A DNA stretch of 64,000 nucleotides from contig NZ_CP052766.1 of NCBI RefSeq assembly GCF_002499975.2, positions 4,030,001 to 4,094,000 on the forward strand. The letters are read 5' to 3'. Source of the stretch: Alteromonas pelagimontana. GTDB lineage: Bacteria > Pseudomonadota > Gammaproteobacteria > Enterobacterales > Alteromonadaceae. The stretch's first letter is position 1, and each line of letters opens with the position of its first letter. Made by a program: the position numbers and the translations under genes. Below are positions 7,672 to 15,573 of the stretch, piece by piece. The notes beneath the pieces are model-generated. The model did no database searches. It saw nothing but the letters and a program-made list of their open reading frames with translations, and had not been told where the DNA came from.

Positions 7672-10005
7672 GTGGAAATATCTCTTCGTCAAAGTATCTT
7701 TCGAATTTTGCTAGGTGGAGTGGTTTTCACTGCTGTACTCATTCTATTAAACGTATGGACTGCCACGTCCAGAATGGTCAATAACCAGGTAGAAAGGGAG
7801 TTGAACGTTGCTCAAAGCGTGTTTACTAAGGTTGTAGAGGGTAGGGAACAACAACTTATAAACTCTGCCACCGTTCTCACGGCGGATTTCAGTTTTAAAC
7901 AAGCGGTAGCAACGGGTGATATTCCCACCATCGCAAGCGCTTGGACTAATCAACGCTCACGCATCCATGCCGATCTTATGGTGCTGTTAGACCTTCAGGG
8001 CAATGTCATAAACAGTCAACCTCAACAATTTCTCAGCGGGATGAGATTTCCTCTCCCTGATCTTCTTCAGCAGGTCTCTAAGCAAGGTGGCGCCAACGAA
8101 TTCATTGTTGTCGATGGTCAGCTTTATCAAATGATCTTGTTGCCTGTAGGGGCGCCTACGCCTGTTGCTATTGCCGGTATCGGATTAGTAATCAATGAAG
8201 CATTTTTAGTAGATTTAAAAGCGGTAATTCAAGCCGATATCATTATTTCCACCGATAAGGAGCGTAATGCTTCTCCTGTGGTTATGACAGCAAGTCTTGC
8301 TGAAACTAAAGCTCAGCATATTTTGCAGCACAAGCCTCAAGCAGTCAGCTGGCTGGACATAACAATGGGAGGCGAGAACAATTACGACACTCGCGAGCTG
8401 ATGCTACCGAATGGCGAAGTAGCCCCTGTGGATATTTTAATGGCTGTAGATATCAGCGATCACTATAAGAACTTCTCTGAGCTTCAGTTTAGTATCATCA
8501 GCATTTCTCTTGTCGCTATGGTGTTTTCCCTCGCTGTGTCAATGCTGTTGTCTCGGCGGGTAAGCAAACCTGTGGCGCATCTGGTAAAAGCTGTCGAAAA
8601 AGTGGCGGAAGGTGATTACGAGCAAAGTCTGAATGTAAAAGGCAGATTATCTGAAATCTCAAATCTTGCTTCAGCATTCTCCAGTATGCAGCGCAGTATT
8701 AAAAGTCGTGAAGATCGCATTCGGTTTCAGGCACAACATGATTTACTTACGGGCTTGTTCAATCGTAGTTATATCGAACACCTGATTAATCAACGAATGG
8801 ATTCTGCAGAGCATTTTCAAGTTATTGCTATCAATCTGCTAGGGTTTCGAACTATTAATGATCTTTACGGTTATGCTAATGGCGACTACTGCTTAAAAAT
8901 TCTATCTGAGCGACTGTTGCGATGGCCGGGCGTTGCAGGACGATTGTCCGGAAGCGAGATTCTTTATATTCCTGAACAAATGCTTTCGCAATTGCAGTTG
9001 GAAACGCTTCGCCACATTCTTGAACAGCCGGTTGAATCAGACTTGTTAGCCATTCCAATGAAGGTTGTGTTCGCAGAAATTCGTTGTCCTGGCAATATCG
9101 ATAACGCAGAAGACTTGTTTCGTAAAGTGAATATTGTTATTGATGAAGCGGTAAAGTCATCGCAATGGTTACTGCCTTATGAACAGGCGCTTGAAAAAAG
9201 CTATCTACGGCGGTTAGCTATTATTACAGAATTAAAAAATGCACTGGTTGCTGAGCAGGCTGAATTAAGTATGGTGTATCAGCCCAAGGTATTTCTTTCA
9301 ACCCTGCAGATCTGCAGCATGGAAGCTCTCGTCCGATGGAATAATAAGCTGCTGGGTTTTGTTCCTCCCGATGAATTTATTGCCATTGCAGAACAAGCTG
9401 GAATGATTGAGCAGGTCACCACCTGGGTAATGCGAAAAACAATAAATGACTTAGCCATGTTTAGAGCGGCAGGTCACACATTTACTATCGCTATGAACCT
9501 GTCATCGCATGATATTCAAAATAGAGCATTACTGGATAAACTGGCTGATTTACTGGCGGCGCAGGGGTTAGAGCCAACTGATCTTGAATTGGAGATTACC
9601 GAAAGTGACTTGGTCGCGGATGCTGATCTCGCTACCGAGAATTTAAGACAATTAAAAGCGAAGGGCTTCCGTTTAGCGATTGATGATTTTGGGACAGGTT
9701 ACTCTTCGCTTGCTTATTTAAAGCATCTGCCTATTGATACCATCAAGATAGATAAAAGCTTTGTTTTGAATTTATCTAATGATGTCGATGATCAACAAAT
9801 AGTGCGTACGATTCTACACTTGGCTTCAGTCTTTGAACTCAAAGTGGTGGCTGAAGGTGTCGAAGACGAAGCTGCCTTTGCTCTTCTGCGCGACTGGCAT
9901 TGTGATATTGCTCAAGGCTATTTCATCAGCAAGCCATTATCGATAGCGGCATTAACTGAATGGCTAGCGGTGTCGCCTTATTCGCAAAACGCAGAGAAAT
10001 TATAG
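7672..10005 (+). CDS. Membrane sensor with HAMP, degenerate GGDEF and EAL domains (c-di-GMP phosphodiesterase)
   Basis: 777 residues. TM1 near 12-29, a periplasmic sensor of about 240 residues, TM2 near 270-292, HAMP, then GGDEF (about 350-500) and EAL (about 520-765). The GGDEF signature is replaced by SGSEI at residues 426-430, so cyclase activity is unlikely. The EAL part keeps MEALVRW (Glu551), ELEITES, and DDFGTGYSSL, as in active phosphodiesterases hydrolysing c-di-GMP. The start is GTG eight bases after the cupredoxin gene. The coupling suggests that the periplasmic domain may respond to the copper protein or its redox partner; that is inference. Confidence 0.88.
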   Translation: MEISLRQSIFRILLGGVVFTAVLILLNVWTATSRMVNNQVERELNVAQSVFTKVVEGREQQLINSATVLTADFSFKQAVATGDIPTIASAWTNQRSRIHADLMVLLDLQGNVINSQPQQFLSGMRFPLPDLLQQVSKQGGANEFIVVDGQLYQMILLPVGAPTPVAIAGIGLVINEAFLVDLKAVIQADIIISTDKERNASPVVMTASLAETKAQHILQHKPQAVSWLDITMGGENNYDTRELMLPNGEVAPVDILMAVDISDHYKNFSELQFSIISISLVAMVFSLAVSMLLSRRVSKPVAHLVKAVEKVAEGDYEQSLNVKGRLSEISNLASAFSSMQRSIKSREDRIRFQAQHDLLTGLFNRSYIEHLINQRMDSAEHFQVIAINLLGFRTINDLYGYANGDYCLKILSERLLRWPGVAGRLSGSEILYIPEQMLSQLQLETLRHILEQPVESDLLAIPMKVVFAEIRCPGNIDNAEDLFRKVNIVIDEAVKSSQWLLPYEQALEKSYLRRLAIITELKNALVAEQAELSMVYQPKVFLSTLQICSMEALVRWNNKLLGFVPPDEFIAIAEQAGMIEQVTTWVMRKTINDLAMFRAAGHTFTIAMNLSSHDIQNRALLDKLADLLAAQGLEPTDLELEITESDLVADADLATENLRQLKAKGFRLAIDDFGTGYSSLAYLKHLPIDTIKIDKSFVLNLSNDVDDQQIVRTILHLASVFELKVVAEGVEDEAAFALLRDWHCDIAQGYFISKPLSIAALTEWLAVSPYSQNAEKL

Positions 10006-10440
10006 GTTGAAGAGTAGCGATTAGCGCTATTGATATTAAATGGCCGCAACCAAAGTTCATTCAGGAGCCATAGCGGTTAACCTGTTTACAGGACGCCAGA
10101 CAGAAGCAAAGCAGTTAGAAATTAGGATTATTAGGTTTTGGTCATACTGGCGCAGTTACCAGTGAATGACGAAAAGGGGCGGTAGGACTACTTCTGAGTC
10201 ATCATCTAATCCTATGGGCTGGGTGCAGGCAAAAGTCAGATAATCTTCGATTAAGTGAAGAAGACTGGTGGATGTATTTGTTACATATATACCCAGCAAG
10301 TCTTTCATTATGACGTTTGCTTCACCGAGTGTGGCAGCATTGCTGATGCAAAAGATTAGAATGTGGATACTTATCAATGGGCGGATGAAGCTTAGCGGCG
10401 CTAGCTTATTCTATAGACCCTCTGGCGCTGGTTTTCGATA
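10006..10440. other. Non-coding stretch, no gene recognised
   Basis: Short frames on both strands (for example 10156-10377 minus and 10268-10465 plus) have no recognisable domain or good ribosome site. The last 100 bases may contain the 5' end of the decayed hemoglobin gene that follows: a possible signal-like start near 10346 reads in the same direction. Confidence 0.4.
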
Positions 10441-10807
10441 TCCGCAGCAGTTTATGAGCAACTAGGCGGCGAGACAGGCGTTGCAACCCTTCTTGCTAGT
10501 CTTGTTCATAAGATTGAATATTACCCGAGAGGACTGAAGTACTTGAGTAGCACGGTCGTCGTAACGTTTAAGAGCAAGTCAGCAAAGCCGATTCGCGCTT
10601 TGGTCGATGTTTCTTGTACCTGTGCTGACCATACTATGCTCCAATTTTGTTGAAGAATGAGATCAGTGAAAGCGATCCTAATTGAACAGTGGACTTGTTG
10701 ACTATGGCGATGAATAAGGCCGATATCCGCATTAGCAACAAAATGGTTTGTTGGCAAAGTAAGCACCGCTCCGTACAGAAACGCTCGATCATTACGCTTA
10801 TTATTAA
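10441..10807 (+). pseudogene. Decayed group 1 truncated hemoglobin gene
   Basis: The first frame reads AVYEQLGGETGVATLLASLV, then HKIEYYPRGLKYL and FKSKSAKPIRALVDVSCTCADHTM. YEQLGGEtGV is the diagnostic N-terminal helix of group 1 truncated globins. The second part corresponds to the usual YF....V..F..K....IC.LVDGPC.Y.GD.M. After a stop near 10650 the match continues in other frames: ISESDPN, a stop, then TVDLLTMAMNKADIRIS, and finally QNGLLAK, a stop, APLRTETLDHYAYY, matching the family C-terminus QN.LLA.LAPLR. At least three in-frame stops and frameshifts make this a pseudogene. The family binds O2 or NO. Judged from family patterns remembered, not from a search. Confidence 0.8.
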
Positions 10808-10862
10808 TGGCAAAGTAGTTGCATAGGTAGGATAGATGTTTTCACTTTATAAGGAACAGGAA

Positions 10863-11021
10863 ATGGATATTTTACGTATAATTCTTTCAATACTTTTACC
10901 CCCATTGGGCGTATTTCTACAAGTAGGTATTGGTGTGCAGTTTTGGATCAACATTGTACTGACGTTGCTGGGGTATATTCCCGGTATCATACATGCGATA
11001 TATATTATTGTTACACGTTAG
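10863..11021 (+). CDS. YqaE/Pmp3-family small membrane protein
   Basis: 52 residues, MDILRIILSILLPPLGVFLQ with the second hydrophobic helix WINIVLTLLGYIPGIIHAIYII. This is the whole UPF0057/Pmp3 fold: two membrane helices around the LPPLGVFL motif. Members are small inner-membrane peptides often induced by salt or cold. The ATG at 10863 is preceded by AAGGAACAGG; an upstream ATG at 10836 would add nine residues not seen in the family. Confidence 0.9.
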   Translation: MDILRIILSILLPPLGVFLQVGIGVQFWINIVLTLLGYIPGIIHAIYIIVTR

Positions 11022-11052
11022 GGGATCCTGGTATAAACGATCCAGACGCTAC

Positions 11053-11075
11053 GGGGCGATCTAATTGAACGCCCC
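11053..11075 (+). terminator. Hairpin after the Pmp3-like gene (weak terminator)
   Basis: GGGGCG pairs with CGCCCC around an 11-base loop, 32 bases after the stop. No T run follows, so it may act as an RNA end-stabilising hairpin or a factor-dependent stop. Confidence 0.4.
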
Positions 11076-11261
11076 TACACTTGTGTATGGCATCCAATAT
11101 CATACTGAAGATAACGACGTCGAAACGGTTTCTTCCTCTATCTTTCTGATATAACGTTTTTTTTATCCCTCATTCCTTACCGATACCGTGGAGCTATCAA
11201 GGTATTAAGCCTCAGGGCAACCGCTAGACTGAGCGAAAAACCATCAGCAGTGAAAATAGGT

Positions 11262-11395
11262 AAAGCTTTCTTATCCGAAACGCCGTAAAATCATCCCTGA
11301 TGGCTCTTCTGGAGCATCCAAGACTCCAGAAATTAAAGGCCCCAGAAGTTCTGGCTAAGAAAACTTCACTTTTTGGGTAAAAATATTCGCGATCT
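11262..11395 (+). repeat. Dispersed small-ORF repeat, copy A (degenerate)
   Basis: Matches the intact copy at 24567-24695 over about 55 bases with few differences (TTTCTTATCCGAAACGCC, then TCATCCCTGATGGCTCTTCT and GGAGCATCC). One frame reads FLIRNAVKSSLMALLEHPRL, then APEVLAKKTSLFG and a stop. The intact copy reads FLIRNAGKSFLMVLLERPRS, then AKKTSPLF. Copy A has lost its start: ATG is replaced by ATA and the frame shifts before FLIRNA. The rest of 11076-11561 shows nothing recognisable. Confidence 0.6.
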
Positions 11396-11561
11396 CGCCC
11401 TAGATTAGGCATCATCACTTAGTATTTACTGCGTTATGTTCAGCAGATTATTGATGTTTGGAGAATCTGAATAAAGTTCAGACGTTTAGTAGTCCACATC
11501 AAGGTGGATTAGTATTATCCGAACTACATGAGGCTGATATAATAACGCGCTAACGCCTCCT

Positions 11562-12890
11562 TCAGAATATCTTCGGGCAATGTGTAAATGACGTATAAGC
11601 TTCCTGAATTTCTCGTTTATCCTTTTCACTTATCCGCTCAAGTTCGATTAGTTCAACGGTAGCTTTAGCTTGTTCATTAATCTTCTCTTGAAACTCTTTA
11701 TCAAAGTGCTCCTTTAATTTACTAAGACAGTGCAATATATGCAGGGCAACATCGACGTGCGCTTTGCCCGCCTGACGAATTTGGTCGAAACTGGTGTCGA
11801 TAACACTGTGTAAATTAAAGGTGCGTCGCTTTAACCAGATATTCGAGGAGGTGTTCACTACGCAAGAAGCAGGAAAAACGCGATGTGACATTAGAATACA
11901 CGCTGAAGTTAATTTATCTAAACAAGTAATTGCGGTAAAGGGGTCGTTTATTCCTGGTGAAAGCGCGCGTAATGCAATTTCTACCAACTGGCTGACTACG
12001 AATTCCGGATCCTGTATGGGCGTGCGCTGCCGGCCGATAACAATAAACTTCCTCAACTCTTCTATAGTCTCTTCCTGCAATTGACAAGTTGAATGAATAA
12101 TTAGAATGGTCGCGTCTGGCATAACATGATCGCCGCTTCTCGCCTTCACCTCAATCCCTGTAATCCTGTCCGATTCAAGGTTTAACATCTTCGAGTAATT
12201 GATACTCTGCGCATAGCCAATGCGTTTCGCTTTAACGGATGTCTGATAAAAACCTACGCTTACCAACGCCTCGGAAATCGGTAGCTCATTCGCTTCGCCT
12301 TCGGGACGAGGCAGTAATGTGTCAAGATTCGCTTCTAAGTTTCTGAAGCACCGATAGATAACTTCATCTGCCTGAATAAACCGTGCAATGTGATGAATAA
12401 AGTAAACTATGGTGAAAGTATCAATAATAGCAAGCAGCATGGCCAGTGCAGAAAGGAGCGAAAGCGCATCTCTGTTTTCTGTAATACTACTTAAATGGTG
12501 CAGTGCAATAATACAAAAAAGAAAGGTCGATACCATTGTGCCCAGCACGACTTGTGTGCCTTTGTCTATCATAAATGTGCGTAGGAGACGAGGCCCAAAC
12601 TGCGCTGAAGCCATCGTTAGCGCTACGATTGTCATAGAAAACACGATACTTGTAGCAGTTATAATAGCTGTAGCGATGGTAGAAAGTAATTGCTGGGCAC
12701 CGGCTTGAGTCACCAGCGGGATTAAACTTAACATTCCCTCGGGCATCGAGGCGCGGCGTGCCACCGTTAGACACACCAGGCAAAACATCGAAGTGACTAT
12801 CATCATGCAAACGGGAATAAACCAATAGCTGGTACTGATCCCTTCCACCCATGTTCGAATTCGAGTGGTTAACACAGAATAGCTCACCAC
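11562..12890 (-). CDS. DUF2254 family membrane protein
   Basis: 442 residues. The N-terminal third has four hydrophobic segments (about 20-42, 68-92, 112-132, 140-162). Within it lies the family core SIVFSMTIVALTMASAQFGPRLLR followed by a second transmembrane pair; this is broken here for length but is continuous in the protein. The remaining 280 residues are soluble and contain RTPIQDPEF and LSPGINDPFTA, the conserved DUF2254 motif. The biochemical role of the family is not known; the architecture suggests a membrane channel or sensor with a cytoplasmic domain. Transcribed alone on the minus strand. Confidence 0.85.
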   Translation of the reverse strand: MVSYSVLTTRIRTWVEGISTSYWFIPVCMMIVTSMFCLVCLTVARRASMPEGMLSLIPLVTQAGAQQLLSTIATAIITATSIVFSMTIVALTMASAQFGPRLLRTFMIDKGTQVVLGTMVSTFLFCIIALHHLSSITENRDALSLLSALAMLLAIIDTFTIVYFIHHIARFIQADEVIYRCFRNLEANLDTLLPRPEGEANELPISEALVSVGFYQTSVKAKRIGYAQSINYSKMLNLESDRITGIEVKARSGDHVMPDATILIIHSTCQLQEETIEELRKFIVIGRQRTPIQDPEFVVSQLVEIALRALSPGINDPFTAITCLDKLTSACILMSHRVFPASCVVNTSSNIWLKRRTFNLHSVIDTSFDQIRQAGKAHVDVALHILHCLSKLKEHFDKEFQEKINEQAKATVELIELERISEKDKREIQEAYTSFTHCPKIF

Positions 12891-12965
12891 AGTCTAATAT
12901 CCTTTTACTGACCTTATATTGAGGGTAATCCCACGGCCGTTACCATCATCAGCTGCGAAAGGTAC

Positions 12966-13025
12966 GGTTTCGTATCTGAAACGCCATAGAATGTTGCGCG
13001 ATAGATCTGTTGGCGCACTCCTACT
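12966..13025 (+). repeat. Dispersed small-ORF repeat, copy C (strongly degenerate)
   Basis: TTTCGTATCTGAAACGCC and the following GATCTGTTGGCGCACTCC align with copy A over about 54 bases. In the homologous frame it reads F-R-I-stop-N-A and later DLLAHS, against FLIRNA and ALLEHP in copy A. No open frame remains. The rest of 12891-13353 holds only a small palindrome (ATGTAGT/ACTACAT, 13092-13111) and no gene. Confidence 0.45.
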
Positions 13026-13353
13026 TCGGAACTGCGGTTAATGAGCTATCAATTATCGGTTAGTTACGGTTAGCGATTTGGCTGACATCCTATGTAGTTA
13101 CAACACTACATGTGAGCCATTCGGCAAAAGACGAATTAAACACTGTGATATCGCCTATTTGCCTCATCTGCACCGCGTATAAACACTAATTTTGCTTACC
13201 CCGAACTTGCTATAGAAGAAATAATAAATACCCTCTTAGATAACTAAACTACATAACCCTATCTTTTGGCGCTAGTCCGCAGTACAGGACATAACATCGG
13301 GTAGTTGAGGACGAAAAATTAAAAGCCCCGGTTTTTCGACGCGGCATTTCCTC

Positions 13354-13797
13354 CTAATGCTCATGGAGTTCAGCCTGCATCTCGTCCCTGTACTCTTTTG
13401 CCAGGTGATTTTTCTGCTGTTTACTGAGAACTTTATCGGCAATCGGAAAGAAATCTTGTTCTTCGTCGTTAAAATGATGTTCGACGAGTTCCTGAAGCGC
13501 TTTCAAATGGTGTAACCATCCAGAAGAGCTCATATCTGTCTCATCCAGTTTTTCGAGTAGCTCGTCAATTTCATGGTGTTCCGCCATTCCGTGACGGGAA
13601 AGTTCTATAGCTTCGTCCGTATCTATTAAAGGCGAATAAAAAAATCGTTCTTCTGCAATTGCGTGACTTTCCAGTTGGTCCTTTAACTCCTGATAATACT
13701 CTTGTCTCGCAGGCGTATCTCCGCTGGTTTCCGCAAGTATCTTCAGTAATGAGCGTTGCTTTTCGTGATCTTGACGTATGGCTTCAAAAATATTCAT
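13354..13797 (-). CDS. Hemerythrin HHE-domain protein
   Basis: 147 residues, a four-helix bundle with the di-iron ligand pattern: HEKQ in helix 1 (His11), ESHAIAEERFF in helix 2, MAEHHEIDELL in helix 3, and VEHHFNDEEQDFFP in helix 4. This is the cation-binding hemerythrin-like family (YtfE/DnrN-like without its N-terminal domain), linked to O2 or NO binding and iron-centre repair. It stands alone on the minus strand. With the decayed globin 2.5 kb away it may be part of a gas or nitrosative stress set; that is inference. Confidence 0.9.
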   Translation of the reverse strand: MNIFEAIRQDHEKQRSLLKILAETSGDTPARQEYYQELKDQLESHAIAEERFFYSPLIDTDEAIELSRHGMAEHHEIDELLEKLDETDMSSSGWLHHLKALQELVEHHFNDEEQDFFPIADKVLSKQQKNHLAKEYRDEMQAELHEH

Positions 13798-13984
13798 AGT
13801 AGTACTCCCAGTTTACTATGTCTTTCCCTGCGAATATCGTTCCATTAAGTGAGGTGATTAACTCATTGAAAGTTAAAGTCTTTTCTCGCTGCGAGTGCGG
13901 CAGTTGCTCTTCGAATAATAACATTCCGTAGTTTTTACACTTATTTTGCATTTCTTGCGGTTACAAACTGAGGGGAAATCGCTA

Positions 13985-14080
13985 AGAGCCTGCGAAAGAC
14001 ATTGAGACTCCTTAGGCAACTTGCTGGAGCGAGAACGCCCCAGCAGAGATATCATGATTGACCTATCCATGCTCATTCGA
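13985..14080 (-). repeat. Dispersed small-ORF repeat, copy D (minus strand)
   Basis: On the minus strand an open frame from ATG 14076 reads MSMDRSIMISLLGRSRSSKL and PKESQCLS. The DNA aligns with the intact copy at 24567 over about 57 bases (GGTCAATCATGATATCTCTG, then CTGGGGCGTTCTCGCTCCAG and CAAGTT), roughly three in four bases equal. Its protein lines up with KSFLMVLLERPRSTSSAKKTS. The frame stays open to 13873 (67 codons), but its tail does not resemble copy B. It lies just downstream of gdhA. Confidence 0.5.
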
Positions 14081-14088
14081 TTACCCGG

Positions 14089-15429
14089 TTAGACTCCTTG
14101 CGCCACCATGGCATCGGCCAAACGTCGAAAAGCAGCAATATTAGCGCCTTTTGCATAATTAACGCGCCCATCTGCAGTGCCAGCTTCCACGCATTGCTGA
14201 TGAATGTTCAGCATAATGTCCTGAAGCGCATCATCAATTTTCTTGTAAGTAGCTCGTTTGAATGTGGCGTTTTGAGACATTTCGAGCCCAGAAATGGCGA
14301 CGCCGCCAGCGTTAGATGCTTTTCCAGGAACAAATGGAATGCCTTTTTCTTCAATGAGATCCAGGGCTTCATTGGTGCACGGCATGTTGGCGCCTTCAAG
14401 AATGTATTTACAACCATTAGACAGTAAAGCCGCCGCTGCATCTTTATCTAATTCATTTTGCGTAGCACAGGGCAGGGCAATGTCCATTGGTTGTTGCCAC
14501 GGCGTGGCATCTTTATGCCAATCTCCTCCATGATGTTCACACAGGTCAATCAGGATGTTGTCGCTTTCAGCTTTGTTCTTAATGGCCCACGAGATAGCCG
14601 ATTCACTGAACCCTTCTTCTTTAATAAGGCAATCACGGCTGTTGGAAAGGCTAATAACTTGCCCGCCAACCTGTACTGATTTTAGAGCAGCATGTAAGGC
14701 TACGTTCCCAGCCCCAGAAATGCCTATTCGTTTATTCTTAATCTCATCCTTATGCTGCTTAAGTACGGCTCTTAACATGTAAATGAGGCCGAAACCTGTC
14801 GCTTCCGTACGCACATGACTCCCGCCAAAGGAAATATCCTTTCCGGTCAGGCTGCCACCAAAGCGATTGTGGATCTTCCGATACTCGCCGTATAAAAAGC
14901 CAATTTCCCTGCTACCTACATTAATATCACCAGCTGGCACATCGGTGTGAGGCCCTATATGGCGCTGCAATTCGCCCATGAAAGCCTGACAAAACCGCAT
15001 TACCTCTGTTTCACTACGTCCTTTGGGATTAAAATCTGATCCTCCCTTGGCTCCGCCTATAGGAATTCCGGTAAGAGCATTTTTAAAGGATTGCTCAAAC
15101 GCGAGAAATTTAAGGACAGATTCGTTGACTGACGGATGGAAGCGCAGTCCCCCCTTGTAAGGGCCAATCAGGCCGCTATGTTGTATACGCCAGCCGTTGT
15201 GGATTTCCACTTCGTTGGCGTCGTTGAGCCAGTGAACGCTGAAATGAATAATGCGCTCCGGTTCGCATAGTCTTTTAAATACATTAAGTCGCCGGTAACT
15301 TTCATTGTTGCAAAAAATTGGTATGACATCCTTTGCAATCTCTTTAGTTGCCTGCAGATATTCGGGTTGAGAAGGGTGACGTTCATCTATCCAGGTTTTA
15401 AATTCGTTTAAAGTAGATTCCTCATCCAT
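14089..15429 (-). CDS. gdhA: NADP-type glutamate dehydrogenase
   Basis: 446 residues, the hexameric bacterial GdhA length. Reversible amination of 2-oxoglutarate with ammonia. Substrate-site motifs are present: GPYKGGLRFHPSVN, KNALTGIPIGGAKGG (catalytic lysine), and DVPAGDINVGSREIGFLYG. The Rossmann fingerprint GISGAGNVALHAA follows, and GKASNAGGVAISGLEMSQN is near the C-terminus. AGAGG lies upstream of the ATG. It supplies glutamate, the substrate for the proBA genes 5.5 kb downstream, though they are separately transcribed. Confidence 0.96.
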   Translation of the reverse strand: MDEESTLNEFKTWIDERHPSQPEYLQATKEIAKDVIPIFCNNESYRRLNVFKRLCEPERIIHFSVHWLNDANEVEIHNGWRIQHSGLIGPYKGGLRFHPSVNESVLKFLAFEQSFKNALTGIPIGGAKGGSDFNPKGRSETEVMRFCQAFMGELQRHIGPHTDVPAGDINVGSREIGFLYGEYRKIHNRFGGSLTGKDISFGGSHVRTEATGFGLIYMLRAVLKQHKDEIKNKRIGISGAGNVALHAALKSVQVGGQVISLSNSRDCLIKEEGFSESAISWAIKNKAESDNILIDLCEHHGGDWHKDATPWQQPMDIALPCATQNELDKDAAAALLSNGCKYILEGANMPCTNEALDLIEEKGIPFVPGKASNAGGVAISGLEMSQNATFKRATYKKIDDALQDIMLNIHQQCVEAGTADGRVNYAKGANIAAFRRLADAMVAQGV

Positions 15430-15573
15430 ATTTAGCCTCTTTTTACTTAAGGAATAATGTCGGTACCCAGAAACCGAAGATCTTGATCAATATATTTATC
15501 ACCGTTAAGGAGAGCCGCCGACAGCGGGTAAAAAATACGTTTCTGATAAGGCAATTTATCCGTAACAGCAGAG

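Noticed and set aside
10156..10377. Minus-strand frame of 73 codons near the globin remnant
   Set aside because: No recognisable motif, no ribosome site, and composition like the shadow of a decayed region.
11224..11418. Minus-strand 64-codon frame
   Set aside because: It is the antisense of small-ORF repeat copy A, whose sense frame has the conserved protein pattern.
13873..14076. Full 67-codon frame on the minus strand as a real protein gene
   Set aside because: Only its first 28 codons match the small-ORF repeat family; the cysteine- and lysine-rich tail looks like read-through, so only the repeat part is reported.
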